Source of the DNA: Salinicola halophilus
GTDB lineage: Bacteria > Pseudomonadota > Gammaproteobacteria > Pseudomonadales > Halomonadaceae
NCBI RefSeq assembly: GCF_003206155.1
Contig: NZ_PZJV01000006.1
Location: 527,925 to 591,924, forward strand
Direction of reading: 5' to 3'
Length of the DNA stretch: 64,000 nucleotides
Within the stretch, counting starts at the first letter, position 1. Every line of letters begins with the position of its first letter. Shown here piece after piece: positions 43,130 to 52,305 of the stretch. The notes beneath the pieces are model-generated. The model had not been told where the DNA came from, did no database searches, and worked only from the letters and a program-made list of their open reading frames with translations. The position numbers and the translations under genes were made by a program.

Positions 43130-44134
43130 ATGCTCAGATTCTTACTGGTCAAGCTGGCGCAGCTGGTGCCGACCTTCATTGGCGTCACCATCGTGGCGTT
43201 CGCTTTCATTCGCCTGCTGCCGGGCGATCCGATTCTTCTCATGGCGGGCGAGCGGGGGATCTCCGCTGCGCGCTACGCCGAGCTGCAGGCGCAGTTCGGT
43301 TTCGACCGACCGCTGGTCGTACAGTACTGGGACTTCCTGAAAGGGCTCCTCCAGGGCGATCTCGGTGACTCGCTCGTCACCCACGCGCCGGTCACCGGAG
43401 AATTCTTCAGCCGCTTTCCGGCCACCCTCGAACTCTCGCTCTTCGCGCTGGCCTTTGCCGTGATCATCGGCCTGCCGGCGGGCGTACTCGCGGCGACGCG
43501 ACGCGGCAAGCTGCTCGATCACACCGTCGTCGGCGTGAGCCTCACCGGCTACTCCATGCCGATCTTCTGGTGGGGGCTTCTGCTGATCATGTTCTTCTCC
43601 GGGACGCTGGGCTGGACGCCGGTCTCCGGGCGAATCTCGTTCATGTATTTCATCGACTCGGTCACCGGGTTCATGACCATCGACACGCTGTTGGCGGGGG
43701 ACTGGGATGCGTTTCTCTCCGCGCTCCATCACCTGATTCTGCCGGGGATCGTGCTGGGCACCATTCCGCTGGCGGTAATCGCGCGTCAGACCCGCTCCTC
43801 GATGCTCGAGGTGCTGGGCGAGGACTACGTGCGCACCGCCCGCGCCAAGGGGCTCTCCAACTTTCGCGTTATCATGGTCCACACCCTGCGTAACGCGCTG
43901 ATCTCGGTGGTCACCGTGATCGGCCTGCAGGTGGGGCTGCTGCTCGCCGGTGCCATCCTGACCGAAACGATCTTCTCCTGGCCGGGCATCGGCAAGTGGA
44001 TGATCGATGCGATCTCGCGGCGCGACTACCCGTCGGTACAGGGTGGCCTAGTGCTGATCGCGTTCATCGTGATGATCGTCAACCTGCTGGTGGATGTGGC
44101 CTATGGCGTCATCAACCCGCGCATTCGCCATTAA
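43130..44134 (+). CDS. dppB: Dipeptide ABC transporter permease (DppB)
   Basis: 334 residues, six helices. Starts MLRFLLVKLAQLVPTFIGVT, the N-terminal helix common to DppB, followed by FAFIRLLPGDP. The EAA loop is YVRTARAKGLSNFRVIMVHTLRNA and the C-terminus is DVAYGVINPRIRH, a family ending. Forms the channel together with DppC. ATG 43130 picked because it starts exactly at the conserved first residue. Confidence 0.94.
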   Translation: MLRFLLVKLAQLVPTFIGVTIVAFAFIRLLPGDPILLMAGERGISAARYAELQAQFGFDRPLVVQYWDFLKGLLQGDLGDSLVTHAPVTGEFFSRFPATLELSLFALAFAVIIGLPAGVLAATRRGKLLDHTVVGVSLTGYSMPIFWWGLLLIMFFSGTLGWTPVSGRISFMYFIDSVTGFMTIDTLLAGDWDAFLSALHHLILPGIVLGTIPLAVIARQTRSSMLEVLGEDYVRTARAKGLSNFRVIMVHTLRNALISVVTVIGLQVGLLLAGAILTETIFSWPGIGKWMIDAISRRDYPSVQGGLVLIAFIVMIVNLLVDVAYGVINPRIRH

Positions 44135-44146
44135 GGGGGCATGACA

Positions 44147-45046
44147 ATGGCTGCAATCTCCACCCCCGCTGCACCCGGCACGTTTCGTCATCAGTTGGGT
44201 GGCTTCTGGAAGGATTTCAGTACCAACCGCGGGGCGCTTACCGGGCTGATCTTCATCACGCTGATCATGCTGGTGGCGCTGCTCGCGCCCTGGGTCGCGC
44301 CGCACGACCCGGCGATGCAGGACCGCTCGGCGCTGCTGGTGCCGCCGGTCTGGCACGATGAGGGGAGCTGGCGCTATCTGCTGGGCACCGATGCCGTGGG
44401 TCGCGACATCCTTTCGCGGCTGATCTTCGGCGCGCGCTACTCGCTCTCGATCAGTGCCATGGTGGTGCTGATCTCGATGTGCGGCGGTATCTTCCTCGGC
44501 CTGCTGGCGGGCTACTTCCGCGGCTGGGTCGAGACCGTCATCACGCGCATCATGGACGTGGTGCTGGCATTCCCGAGTCTGCTGCTGGCGCTCGGCCTGG
44601 TGGCGATCCTGAGCCCGGGCCTGACCAGCGCGATGATCGCCATCGCCCTGGTGCAGCTGCCGTACTTCGTGCGCCTGACCCGGGCGGCGGTGATCGGCGA
44701 GAAGAGCCGGGAATACGTCACCGCCAGCCGGCTGGCCGGCGCCGGGCACATGCGCTTGATGTTCAACACGCTGCTGCCCAACTGCATGGCGCCGCTGATC
44801 GTGCAGGCGACGCTTTCGTTCTCCACCGCGATTCTCGACATCGCGGCGCTCGGCTTTCTCGGCATGGGCGTGCAGCCGCCGACGCCGGAGTGGGGGGCGA
44901 TGCTCGCCAATGCGCGTGAGTTCATGGGCAGCGCCTACTGGGCGGTGACGTTCCCGGGGCTGGTGATCCTGTTGACGGTGCTGATGATCAACCTGATGGG
45001 TGACGGCCTGCGCGATGCGCTGGACCCCAAGATGAAGCGTTCGTGA
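44147..45046 (+). CDS. dppC: Dipeptide ABC transporter permease (DppC)
   Basis: 299 residues. Has the OppC N-terminal domain ([15 protein letters not shown]), [23 protein letters not shown] in two segments, and the EAA loop [23 protein letters not shown]. Ends [14 protein letters not shown] as DppC does. Start at 44147 gives AGGGGG at eight bases; the ATG two codons earlier (44141) lies too close to that ribosome site. Confidence 0.93.
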   Translation: MAAISTPAAPGTFRHQLGGFWKDFSTNRGALTGLIFITLIMLVALLAPWVAPHDPAMQDRSALLVPPVWHDEGSWRYLLGTDAVGRDILSRLIFGARYSLSISAMVVLISMCGGIFLGLLAGYFRGWVETVITRIMDVVLAFPSLLLALGLVAILSPGLTSAMIAIALVQLPYFVRLTRAAVIGEKSREYVTASRLAGAGHMRLMFNTLLPNCMAPLIVQATLSFSTAILDIAALGFLGMGVQPPTPEWGAMLANAREFMGSAYWAVTFPGLVILLTVLMINLMGDGLRDALDPKMKRS

Positions 45047-45071
45047 GAGACGCTGCGATGAGGAGTTCACA

Positions 45072-46142
45072 ATGGCACTTCTAGATATCGAAGGCCTCAG
45101 CGTTCGTTTCCAGACGAGCAGCGGGCTGTTTGCCGCCGTGGAGGACGTGGACATCCGCGTCGACCGTGGCGAAGTATGGTCGATCGTCGGCGAGTCGGGC
45201 TCGGGCAAGTCGGTCTCGATGCTGGCGACCATGGGGCTCTTGCCGTGGACGGCTCAGGTCACCGCCGACAAGATGGCGTTCGACGGCCAGGATCTGCAGC
45301 ATCTGAGCGCGCGGGAGCGCCGACGCATCGTCGGCGGCGAGATGTCGATGATCTTTCAGGAGCCGATGACCAGCCTGAATCCCTGCTTCACCGTCGGCAC
45401 CCAGATCGACGAGATGATCAAGCAGCACAAGGGCGGCAATCGCAAGGAGCGCCGCGAGCGCGCCCTCGATCTGCTCGCCCAGGTGGGGATTCCCGACCCG
45501 GCGCGACGGATCAAGGCGTATCCGCACCAGCTCTCCGGCGGCATGAGCCAGCGCGTGATGATCGCCATGGCGATCTCCTGCGATCCGCGTCTGCTGATCG
45601 CCGACGAGCCGACCACCGCGCTCGACGTCACGATTCAGGCGCAGATCCTCGAGCTGCTGCTCACGCTGCAGGAAGAGACCGGCATGGCGCTGATCCTGAT
45701 CACCCATGACATGGGCGTGGTGGCCGAGACGGCCAAGAACGTGATCGTCCAGTACGCCGGACGCCAGGTGGAGAAGCAGGAGGTGAAGTCGCTCTTTGCC
45801 AACCCGCGCCATCCCTATACCGAAGCGCTGCTCTCGGCGCTGCCGGAGCGGGCAATGGGGCAGGATCGCCTGCCGACCATCCCCGGCGTGGTGCCGGGCC
45901 AGCACGATCGGCCCACGGGCTGCCTGTTCAACCCGCGCTGCCAGTACGTCACCGAGCACTGCCGCCAGGTGGAGCCGGTCGCCGCGCCGGGTGATCCGGC
46001 GCGCACGCTCTGCCACTACCCGCTGGGCAACCCCGGGGACGCGGCAACGCCGGATGACGTATCGCCGCGCGACGCCTCGCCGGGCGACGCGCCGCCGGTG
46101 TCACGCGACCCTCACGCCACGCAACCGGAGGTGCGCCCATGA
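45072..46142 (+). CDS. dppD: Dipeptide ABC transporter ATP-binding protein (DppD)
   Basis: 356 residues. Walker [10 protein letters not shown]-loop [11 protein letters not shown], signature [15 protein letters not shown], Walker [13 protein letters not shown], switch ITHDMGVV, and the OppD/DppD C-terminal domain with Cys residues of an Fe-S-like motif ([17 protein letters not shown], then LCHYP). The last 35 residues are an unusual Pro/Asp/Ala-rich repeat-like tail ([12 protein letters not shown]) beyond the family end. Stop overlaps the DppF start (46139-46142). Confidence 0.93.
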   Translation: MALLDIEGLSVRFQTSSGLFAAVEDVDIRVDRGEVWSIVGESGSGKSVSMLATMGLLPWTAQVTADKMAFDGQDLQHLSARERRRIVGGEMSMIFQEPMTSLNPCFTVGTQIDEMIKQHKGGNRKERRERALDLLAQVGIPDPARRIKAYPHQLSGGMSQRVMIAMAISCDPRLLIADEPTTALDVTIQAQILELLLTLQEETGMALILITHDMGVVAETAKNVIVQYAGRQVEKQEVKSLFANPRHPYTEALLSALPERAMGQDRLPTIPGVVPGQHDRPTGCLFNPRCQYVTEHCRQVEPVAAPGDPARTLCHYPLGNPGDAATPDDVSPRDASPGDAPPVSRDPHATQPEVRP

Positions 46143-47149
46143 GCCATGATGCCGTACTCAGCGCGCGTCATCTCACGCGCCACTATCAGATCAAGGGCGG
46201 CACCTTCTCCAAGCCGGCCACGGTGAAGGCGCTCAACGAGGCGAGCTTCGAACTCTACCCGGGCCAGACCCTAGCGGTAGTGGGCGAGTCCGGCTGCGGC
46301 AAGTCGACCCTTGCCCGGGTGCTGACGATGATCGAGCCGCCGACCAGCGGCGAGCTCACCATCGGCGGCCACCACGTCTCGCTCAAGGAGGGCCAGCGCC
46401 CGCCGGCGGAACTGCGCCGCGAGGTGCAGATCATCTTCCAGAACCCCTACGGCTCGCTCAATCCGCGCAAGACCGTGGCGACCATGCTGGAGGAGCCGCT
46501 CAGGCTCAACCGGCGTGAGATGAGTGCCGCCGAGCGCCGCGACAAGGCGCTGGAGATGATCGCCAAGGTGGGCCTGCGGCCGGAGCACGCCGACCGCTAT
46601 CCGCACATGTTCTCCGGCGGTCAGCGCCAGCGTATCGCCATCGCCCGCGCGCTGATGCTCAACCCGCGAATCCTGGTGCTCGACGAACCGGTGTCGGCGC
46701 TGGATCTGTCGATTCAGGCGCAGGTGCTCAACCTGCTGGCGGACCTGCAGGACGAGTTCGGGCTGGCCTACGTGTTCATCTCCCACGATCTCTCGGTAGT
46801 GCGACGCATCGCCGACGACGTCATCGTGATGTACTTCGGTCAGCCGGTGGAGACCGGGCCGGCGGAGGCGGTGTTCACCACACCACGCCACCCCTATACC
46901 CAGGCGCTGTTCTCGGCGACGCCAGTGGCGGACCCCAATCGCCAGCGCGAGCGGGTCAAGCTCAAGGGAGAGCCGCCGTCACCGCTCAGTCCGCCGCCGG
47001 GGTGTCCGTTCGCGCCGCGCTGCCATCTGGCAACGGAAGAGTGCGTCAAGATCGATCCGCCGCTCGAGACCGTCGCCGAGGGGGTCAAGGTCGCCTGCAT
47101 CCATGTCGACGAGGCCATGGCCCGCTACGCCGGTGTCGGTGCGAGGTAG
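46139..47149 (+). CDS. dppF: Dipeptide ABC transporter ATP-binding protein (DppF)
   Basis: 336 residues. Walker [11 protein letters not shown]-loop [13 protein letters not shown], signature [15 protein letters not shown], Walker [14 protein letters not shown] and switch FISHDLSVV are intact. The C-terminal oligopeptide-transporter domain carries [15 protein letters not shown]. Pairs with DppD to energise uptake. Start ATGA-overlaps the DppD stop. Last gene of the operon. Confidence 0.94.
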   Translation: MSHDAVLSARHLTRHYQIKGGTFSKPATVKALNEASFELYPGQTLAVVGESGCGKSTLARVLTMIEPPTSGELTIGGHHVSLKEGQRPPAELRREVQIIFQNPYGSLNPRKTVATMLEEPLRLNRREMSAAERRDKALEMIAKVGLRPEHADRYPHMFSGGQRQRIAIARALMLNPRILVLDEPVSALDLSIQAQVLNLLADLQDEFGLAYVFISHDLSVVRRIADDVIVMYFGQPVETGPAEAVFTTPRHPYTQALFSATPVADPNRQRERVKLKGEPPSPLSPPPGCPFAPRCHLATEECVKIDPPLETVAEGVKVACIHVDEAMARYAGVGAR

Positions 47150-47278
47150 GGGTGGCAAGCATCGCCGCGAGTCGATAGACGTCGAAGGCGACGGCGGCTG
47201 TGACACGTGCGCTGTCGTCATCGCCACGATTGGCTAGGCTTGGGGCCGACGAACGATGAAGACGGAGGAGTGAAGGCC

Positions 47279-47749
47279 ATGCCGCAACCGATACTGGTCC
47301 CCATGGATGGTTCGCCGAGTGCCCGTCGGGCGCTCGAACACGCAAGCCTGATGCAGCGCGCCACCGGCGCCGTGGTGCATCTGCTTCACGTGCCGGAGCC
47401 GCCGGCCGCCGACGAGCATCTCGGTGCGATGGTGGGTGTGCCGCCGATGGCGGCGACCGAGGAGCCGGACGAAACACGAGGTCTGCGTCTACTGGAGGAG
47501 ACCTGGCAGACGCTCGGCAACGCTGACGGTGCCGTTGCCTATCACATCGAATACGGCGATTCGGAATCGGTGATCGCCGAGAAGGCGCGCGAGCTGGATG
47601 CCCAGTGCATCGTCATGGGCAGCCGCGGCCTCGGCAATCTCAAGAGCCTGTTCGTGGGTAGCGTGTCGCAGAAGGTGATGGAGCTTGCCCCCTGTCTGGT
47701 GATCACCCTGCATGCGGTGCCGGAGGATGACGAAAGCGACGCGGTCTGA
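47279..47749 (+). CDS. Universal stress protein, UspA family (ATP-binding type)
   Basis: 156 residues. Starts PQPILVPMDGSPSARRALEHA, the usual first strand and helix, and has the nucleotide-binding motif G-x2-G-x9-G-S as GSRGLGNLKSLFVGS. This marks the ATP-binding UspFG-like type rather than UspA of E. coli. Cytoplasmic stress-response protein. GGAGGAG precedes ATG 47279 at a suitable distance. Separate from the dpp operon by 129 bases. Confidence 0.93.
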   Translation: MPQPILVPMDGSPSARRALEHASLMQRATGAVVHLLHVPEPPAADEHLGAMVGVPPMAATEEPDETRGLRLLEETWQTLGNADGAVAYHIEYGDSESVIAEKARELDAQCIVMGSRGLGNLKSLFVGSVSQKVMELAPCLVITLHAVPEDDESDAV

Positions 47750-47803
47750 CTCGCGGCAACGTCATGCGCGACGACGCGGATCGAGATCGCGCCGCCTCGC
47801 CGC

Positions 47804-48541
47804 TCAGGCGATCGTCACCCGGTAGCGGAACGTTTCGGCATCGCCTCGCGAACGGCGGTATTCGAGCGGCGTACCGTCGTAGCCGAGCGCGAGCCGCTCG
47901 ATCTGCACCACCGCCTCCCCCTCGGGTACGCCCAACCCTTCCGCCGTCGCGCTCGACGCCTTGACGATGGTGAGGGTCTCGTCCGCGGAGCCGACCAGCT
48001 GGCCGCAATGGCTCTCGTAGAACGGGTAGAGCAGGTTGCCGAAATCGGCAGGCTCTACCTCCATCAGAGCCGCAAACGGTGCGGCCGGCAGCCAGATCTC
48101 CTCGTAGTAGATCCGCTTGCCGTCGAGTTCGCGCACGCGCTCGAGCCGGATCGCTTCACTTTCCTCCTCGAGATCCAGCGCGGCGGCCACGTTCGCCGGC
48201 GCAGGCAGAGACTCACGGGCGAGCACGCGGCCTTCGGGGATGCGTCGCTCGCCCTTTTCGTCCAGCTGTCGAAAGAACCGGAAGAGCGACCCCTCGAAAT
48301 TCGGCCGCCGAATGAAGGTGCCGCGGCCCTGACTGCGCTCCATCAAGCCGTTCTGCACCAGCGTATCGACGGCTTTGCGCAGCGTGCCCACCGCGACGCC
48401 GTAATGTTTGGTGAGTTCGGTTTCGGTCGGTATCGCGCGCCCCGGCGTCCACTCGCCGGCAGCGATCTTCGCCAGCATGTCGTCGCGCAGTCGTTGGTAG
48501 AGCGGTAGTCGCGTATCCATCTTGAGTCCCGTGCGTTCCAT
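47804..48541 (-). CDS. GntR-family regulator, HutC/UTRA subfamily
   Basis: 245 residues. N-terminal wHTH (PLYQRLRDDMLAKIAAGEW, IPTETELTKHYGVAVGTLRK) and a UTRA ligand-binding domain (from about 95; ERVRELDGKRIYYEEIWLP). UTRA regulators sense small metabolites such as sugar phosphates, histidine derivatives or acids. AGGGG is five bases before ATG 48541. Divergent from the amidohydrolase-MatC operon with an AT-rich inverted repeat between, so it most likely controls that operon. Confidence 0.9.
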   Translation of the reverse strand: MERTGLKMDTRLPLYQRLRDDMLAKIAAGEWTPGRAIPTETELTKHYGVAVGTLRKAVDTLVQNGLMERSQGRGTFIRRPNFEGSLFRFFRQLDEKGERRIPEGRVLARESLPAPANVAAALDLEEESEAIRLERVRELDGKRIYYEEIWLPAAPFAALMEVEPADFGNLLYPFYESHCGQLVGSADETLTIVKASSATAEGLGVPEGEAVVQIERLALGYDGTPLEYRRSRGDAETFRYRVTIA

Positions 48542-48634
48542 TGTGTCCCCTGCGTGGTTCCCGAGTCCTCGACTTTAGTCGTATTCGCTCCCCCGAACGA
48601 CGCCAAAGCAGATAAGCTCGCATCCGTTAATTCA

Positions 48635-48656
48635 TATAAATGACTGTAAGTTTATA
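48635..48656. promoter_or_regulatory. AT-rich inverted repeat, candidate GntR-UTRA operator
   Basis: TATAAA (48635-48640) and TTTATA (48651-48656) flank a ten-base centre in a conspicuously AT-rich patch of the 168-base divergent gap between the regulator and the amidohydrolase gene. It may also hold a promoter -10 element. Confidence 0.45.
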
Positions 48657-48709
48657 GTGATCGCCCGGCGCCCAACCGCGCCAAGTTCTTCATGCGACCA
48701 GGGGAGCCC

Positions 48710-49540
48710 ATGAGTTCGACTCGCACCATTCCGATTACCGGCGTCGATGCGCATGCCCACATCTTCGAACAAACCTTGCCGTTCGCCAATGATCGCCGCT
48801 ATGCGCCGGACTACGACGCAACGGTCGACACCTATCTTGGCCATCTCGATCGCTGCGGACTCTCCCACGGCATGCTCGTGCAGCCGAGCTTTCTGGGCAC
48901 CGACAATCGCTATCTGCTCGATGCTTTGCGGCGTCATCCGGCACGCTTGCGCGGTACGGCCGTGATCGAGCCGAGCCTGGCGGACGACCATCTCGACGCG
49001 CTGGCGAGTGCCGGCATCGTCGCGGTGCGTCTCAATCTCGTCGGTCGCGATCTCGAGGACTACGCCGCGCCGCACTGGCAGTCGTTCTTCACCGAGCTGG
49101 CCCGGCGCGGCTGGTCGGTGGAGATCCAGCGCGGCATGGAGGATCTCGAGTCGGTGCTGCCGGCGATCCTCGGCACCGGCGTCAGCGTCGTCATCGATCA
49201 TTTCGGCCTGCCGGGCGGGGAGATCGATCCGGTCAATCTCTCTCACGGTGCCTTCCTGTCGCGGCTGTCGCGAGACGATATCTGGATCAAGCTCTCGGCG
49301 ACGTATCGCAGCCGGTCGACGCCGGATCAGGCACGGGCATCGATCGAGCGGTTGAAAGACGCCTACGGCCACGCCGACAACCTGCTCTGGGGAAGCGACT
49401 GGCCGCACACCCGCTTCGAACACGAAACGAGCTTCGATGCCCAGTTCGGGCTGCTCGAGGCGCAGCTGCCCGATGCGGCAGAGCGCCGGCGGGTGCTGGT
49501 GGACAACCCGGCGCGGCTGTTCGGGCTCGACGTCGCATGA
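48710..49540 (+). CDS. Amidohydrolase superfamily TIM-barrel hydrolase/isomerase (COG3618, sugar-acid lactonase-like)
   Basis: 276 residues. Begins GVDAHAHIFEQTLPF with the metal/active-site HxH, then GMLVQPSFLGTDNRYLLDAL, VIDHFGLPG and a final LLWGSDWPHTRFEH, the COG3618 pattern. Characterised relatives include 2-pyrone-4,6-dicarboxylate lactonase (LigI), L-fuconolactonase and D-galactarolactone isomerase. GGGGAG precedes ATG 48710. It is followed by a dicarboxylate-type carrier and lies next to an aldarate catabolic operon, so an aldarate lactone or a related acid lactone is a reasonable guess. Confidence 0.85.
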   Translation: MSSTRTIPITGVDAHAHIFEQTLPFANDRRYAPDYDATVDTYLGHLDRCGLSHGMLVQPSFLGTDNRYLLDALRRHPARLRGTAVIEPSLADDHLDALASAGIVAVRLNLVGRDLEDYAAPHWQSFFTELARRGWSVEIQRGMEDLESVLPAILGTGVSVVIDHFGLPGGEIDPVNLSHGAFLSRLSRDDIWIKLSATYRSRSTPDQARASIERLKDAYGHADNLLWGSDWPHTRFEHETSFDAQFGLLEAQLPDAAERRRVLVDNPARLFGLDVA

Positions 49541-49574
49541 TCGGCGCGAGCCGGTCGGCACCGTGCCGTCAGAC

Positions 49575-49619
49575 ACACGACAACTCGACCCACGACAACT
49601 CGACTCACAACACCCGCTT
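49575..49619. repeat. Degenerate 15-bp tandem repeat after the amidohydrolase gene
   Basis: Units 49575-49589 and 49590-49604 share 14 of 15 bases (core CACGACAACTCGAC); a third unit at 49605-49619 is strongly diverged. Located in the 139-base gap before the MatC-like gene. Confidence 0.65.
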
Positions 49620-49679
49620 GAAAACGACTCATAACAACACCCTGTACCGCCAGGCGTCATTCAATAGGAGAGCATCAGC

Positions 49680-50981
49680 ATGATGAGTCTCGTCGTGATC
49701 GGGGCGATCGTCGTCTCGATCGTCCTGGGCTATCGCACCCGAATCAACATCGGGCTGTTCGCGATCGCTTTCGCCTATCTCATCGGCTGCTTCGGACTCG
49801 ACCTCGGTCCGTCCGAAGTGATCGCGATGTGGCCGCTGAAGATCTTCTTCATCATCTTCTCGGTGTGTCTGTTCTACAGCTTCGCCATCGTCAACGGCAC
49901 GCTCGAGAAGCTCGCCGAGCATCTGATGTACCGCTGTCGGCGGGTGCCGAGCCTGATGCCGTTCGCGATCTTTCTGGCCGCGACGGTGATCTCCGCGCTC
50001 GGCGCCGGCTACTACACGGTGCTGGCGTTCATGGCGCCGATCACGCTGCTGCTGTGCAACCGCTCGGGGCTCAATCTGATCGTCGGGGCAATGGCGGTCA
50101 ACTACGGGGCGCTGGCGGGGGCGAACTTCGTCTCGAGTCAGAGCGGCATCATCTTCCGGACCCTGATGACCAGCTCCGGAATCCCCGAGGACACCGCGTT
50201 CATCAACAGTTTCGGCATCTTTGCCAGCACCCTGATCGTGCCGATCATCGTGCTCGCCGGGCTGGTGCTGGTGAACCGTCGCCGCGGCACGGCGATGGCG
50301 AGCCTGGATCACATCGAGCGCCCGTCGCCTCTCGACCCCAACCAGAAGAAGACGCTGACGCTCACCCTGATCATGATGGCGATGGTGCTGCTGCCGCCGA
50401 TCGCGAGCCTGCTGCTGCCGGATAACGCGGCCGTGGGGTTCATCAATTCCAAGGTCAACATCGCGCTGATCGCCAGCGTCTTCTCGGTGATCGCGCTGTT
50501 GATGAAGCTCGGCGACGAGCGTAAGGCGATCGCGTCGCTGCCTTGGGGCACGATCATCATGATCTGCGGGGTCGGCATGCTGATCTCGGTAGCGATCGCC
50601 GCGGGTACGCTCGATCTACTCGGCGCCTGGATCGGTACCAATATTCCACCGGTGCTGGTGCCGGTCGCCTTCGGCGTCGCCGCCGCGCTGATGTCGCTGT
50701 TCGCCAGTACCCTGGGCGTGGTGACGCCGGCGCTGTTCCCGCTGGTCCCGCCGATGGCGGCCACGCTCGGCATCGACCCGATGATCGTCTTCATCGCCAT
50801 CGTCGTCGGCGCCCAGGCCACCTCGATCTCGCCGTTCTCCTCCGGCGGCAGCCTGATCCTCGGCTCCTGCCCGGACGATCAGGCCCGCGCCGGGCTGCTG
50901 CCGAAGCTTTTGTTCCGCGCCGCACCGCTCGGCTTCGTCGCGGCGATGATCTTCAACCTGCTGCTGGCGTTCGTGTTCTAA
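49680..50981 (+). CDS. MatC-like dicarboxylate carrier (SLC13/IT superfamily)
   Basis: 433 residues with about eleven membrane helices. The N-terminal part matches the MatC N-terminal domain: GYRTRINIGLFAIAFAYLIG followed by SEVIAMWPLKIFF and VNGTLEKLAEHLMYR. The two hairpin-type segments (GAGYYTVLAFMAPI and TSISPFSSGGSLILGSCP) resemble ion-transporter substrate loops. MatC imports malonate; relatives carry other dicarboxylates. AGGAG precedes ATG 49680. Cotranscribed with the amidohydrolase and terminated by the perfect hairpin at 51016, so it probably brings in the substrate of that enzyme. Confidence 0.86.
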   Translation: MMSLVVIGAIVVSIVLGYRTRINIGLFAIAFAYLIGCFGLDLGPSEVIAMWPLKIFFIIFSVCLFYSFAIVNGTLEKLAEHLMYRCRRVPSLMPFAIFLAATVISALGAGYYTVLAFMAPITLLLCNRSGLNLIVGAMAVNYGALAGANFVSSQSGIIFRTLMTSSGIPEDTAFINSFGIFASTLIVPIIVLAGLVLVNRRRGTAMASLDHIERPSPLDPNQKKTLTLTLIMMAMVLLPPIASLLLPDNAAVGFINSKVNIALIASVFSVIALLMKLGDERKAIASLPWGTIIMICGVGMLISVAIAAGTLDLLGAWIGTNIPPVLVPVAFGVAAALMSLFASTLGVVTPALFPLVPPMAATLGIDPMIVFIAIVVGAQATSISPFSSGGSLILGSCPDDQARAGLLPKLLFRAAPLGFVAAMIFNLLLAFVF

Positions 50982-51015
50982 CGCGACACGGGTCGCTGAT
51001 CTAGAACCGCCATCG

Positions 51016-51045
51016 AAGGCGACTTCTCCGGAAGTCGCCTTTTTT
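51016..51045 (+). terminator. Strong rho-independent terminator after the MatC-like gene
   Basis: AAGGCGACTT (51016-51025), loop CTCCGG, AAGTCGCCTT (51032-51041) and a T-run to 51045. A perfect 10-bp stem, separating this operon from kdgD. Confidence 0.95.
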
Positions 51046-51122
51046 CGTTCCCCGTCTGGCTCACGCCGTCGCTCGTCACGCGTCGTTTCTCATCATGCGG
51101 CTAAGGTCTAAAAGCCGCTTCG

Positions 51123-51141
51123 GTATGATGTATGACAACAT
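51123..51141 (+). promoter_or_regulatory. Candidate FadR-type GntR operator upstream of kdgD
   Basis: GTATGATGTATGACAACAT contains the half-symmetric ATGT-N6-ACAT and a TGTATGACA core, in line with the TNGTNNNACNA pattern of FadR-family GntR regulators. One is encoded in this operon (53718). A 13-base match to it (GTAYGATGTATGA) recurs upstream of the hydroxyacid dehydrogenase gene at 57557-57569 on the minus strand. Confidence 0.5.
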
Positions 51142-51244
51142 GCAGGCACAGTTTGGACCGACCGGAACAGTCGCCATCGGGCGGCGGCAGCGGGTCCTTG
51201 GCCTGTTCGGCAGGCGTTCGCTAATCCTAGACGAGGGAATCGAA

Positions 51245-52162
51245 GTGAATTTTTCCAGAGAAGCGCTCAAAGCCTCCATCACCGATGGCCTGCTCTCCTT
51301 TCCGGTGACCGATTTCGACGCGAACGGCAAGTTCGATGCCGAGAGCTATCGCCAACGCCTGCTGTGGCTGAAGGATTACGAAGTCTCCGCGCTGTTCGTC
51401 GCGGGTGGCACGGGCGAATTCTTCAACATCACCATCGATGAGTATCGCGAGATCGTGAAGATCGCCGTCGACACCATCGGGGGCCACGTGCCGATCATTG
51501 CCAGCGCCGGTCAGAGCGCCGAGCTCGCCAAGCAGCAGTGCCAGGCGGCCGCGGAAGCCGGTGCCGACGGCATCCTGCTGATGCCGCCGTACCTCACCGA
51601 GTGCTCCCAGGCGGGCATCACCGAGTACGCGATCAGCGTGTGTCAGGCGACCGATCTTGGCGTCATCTACTACAACCGCGCCAACGGCTATCTCGGTGTC
51701 GACGGCGTCAAGAAACTGGCCGAGAGCTGCCCCAATCTGGTCGGTCTGAAAGACGGCAAGGGCGACATGCAGACCCTGAACGTCACCATCAAGACGCTGG
51801 GCGATCGTCTCGCCTACGTCGGCGGCGTACCCACGGCCGAAATCATCGCCGAGGCGTATCTCGCCATCGGTGTCAGCACCTACTCCTCGGCGGTGTTCAA
51901 CTTCGTCCCGGAGATGGCGGTGAAGTTCTACAAGGCGCTGCGCGCCGGCGACAGCGAGTTCGTCGCCAAGGCGACCCGCGAGTTCTTCATTCCGTTCATT
52001 ACGCTGCGTGACACTACGCCGGGCTACGCGGTGAGCCTGATCAAGGCGGGCGCGGACATCGTCGGCTATCCCGGTGGCGACGTACGCGCGCCGCTGAGCA
52101 TGCCGACCGCCGAGCAGAAGAAGACGCTCGAGACGCTGGTCGAGAAAGCCAAGTCGCTCTAA
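51245..52162 (+). CDS. kdgD: 5-dehydro-4-deoxyglucarate dehydratase (KdgD), GTG start
   Basis: 305 residues, DHDPS/NAL-family TIM barrel. The Schiff-base lysine is Lys169 (VGLKDGKGD) and the catalytic tyrosine Tyr143 (IYYNRANG); GGTGEFF (54-60) is the family GTTGE-like substrate loop. Catalyses decarboxylating dehydration of 5-dehydro-4-deoxy-D-glucarate to 2,5-dioxovalerate. I place the start at GTG 51245, with GAGGGA about six bases upstream, because it gives the exact family N-terminus; upstream in-frame ATG codons overlap the putative operator. First gene of the kdgD-gudD-gntR-aldH operon. Confidence 0.93.
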   Translation: MNFSREALKASITDGLLSFPVTDFDANGKFDAESYRQRLLWLKDYEVSALFVAGGTGEFFNITIDEYREIVKIAVDTIGGHVPIIASAGQSAELAKQQCQAAAEAGADGILLMPPYLTECSQAGITEYAISVCQATDLGVIYYNRANGYLGVDGVKKLAESCPNLVGLKDGKGDMQTLNVTIKTLGDRLAYVGGVPTAEIIAEAYLAIGVSTYSSAVFNFVPEMAVKFYKALRAGDSEFVAKATREFFIPFITLRDTTPGYAVSLIKAGADIVGYPGGDVRAPLSMPTAEQKKTLETLVEKAKSL

Positions 52163-52305
52163 GCGCCACTGCCGGCCACCGACCGTCTCGGGCATACCGG
52201 GGCGGTTTCGGCACCGTTAGGCGGCCCGACGGTCGTCCCGATTCTTTTCCGACGCCGTGAGCTCGCTGCCTGCGGGTGCCGGATTCAGCCACGGAGCCTC
52301 TCCTC

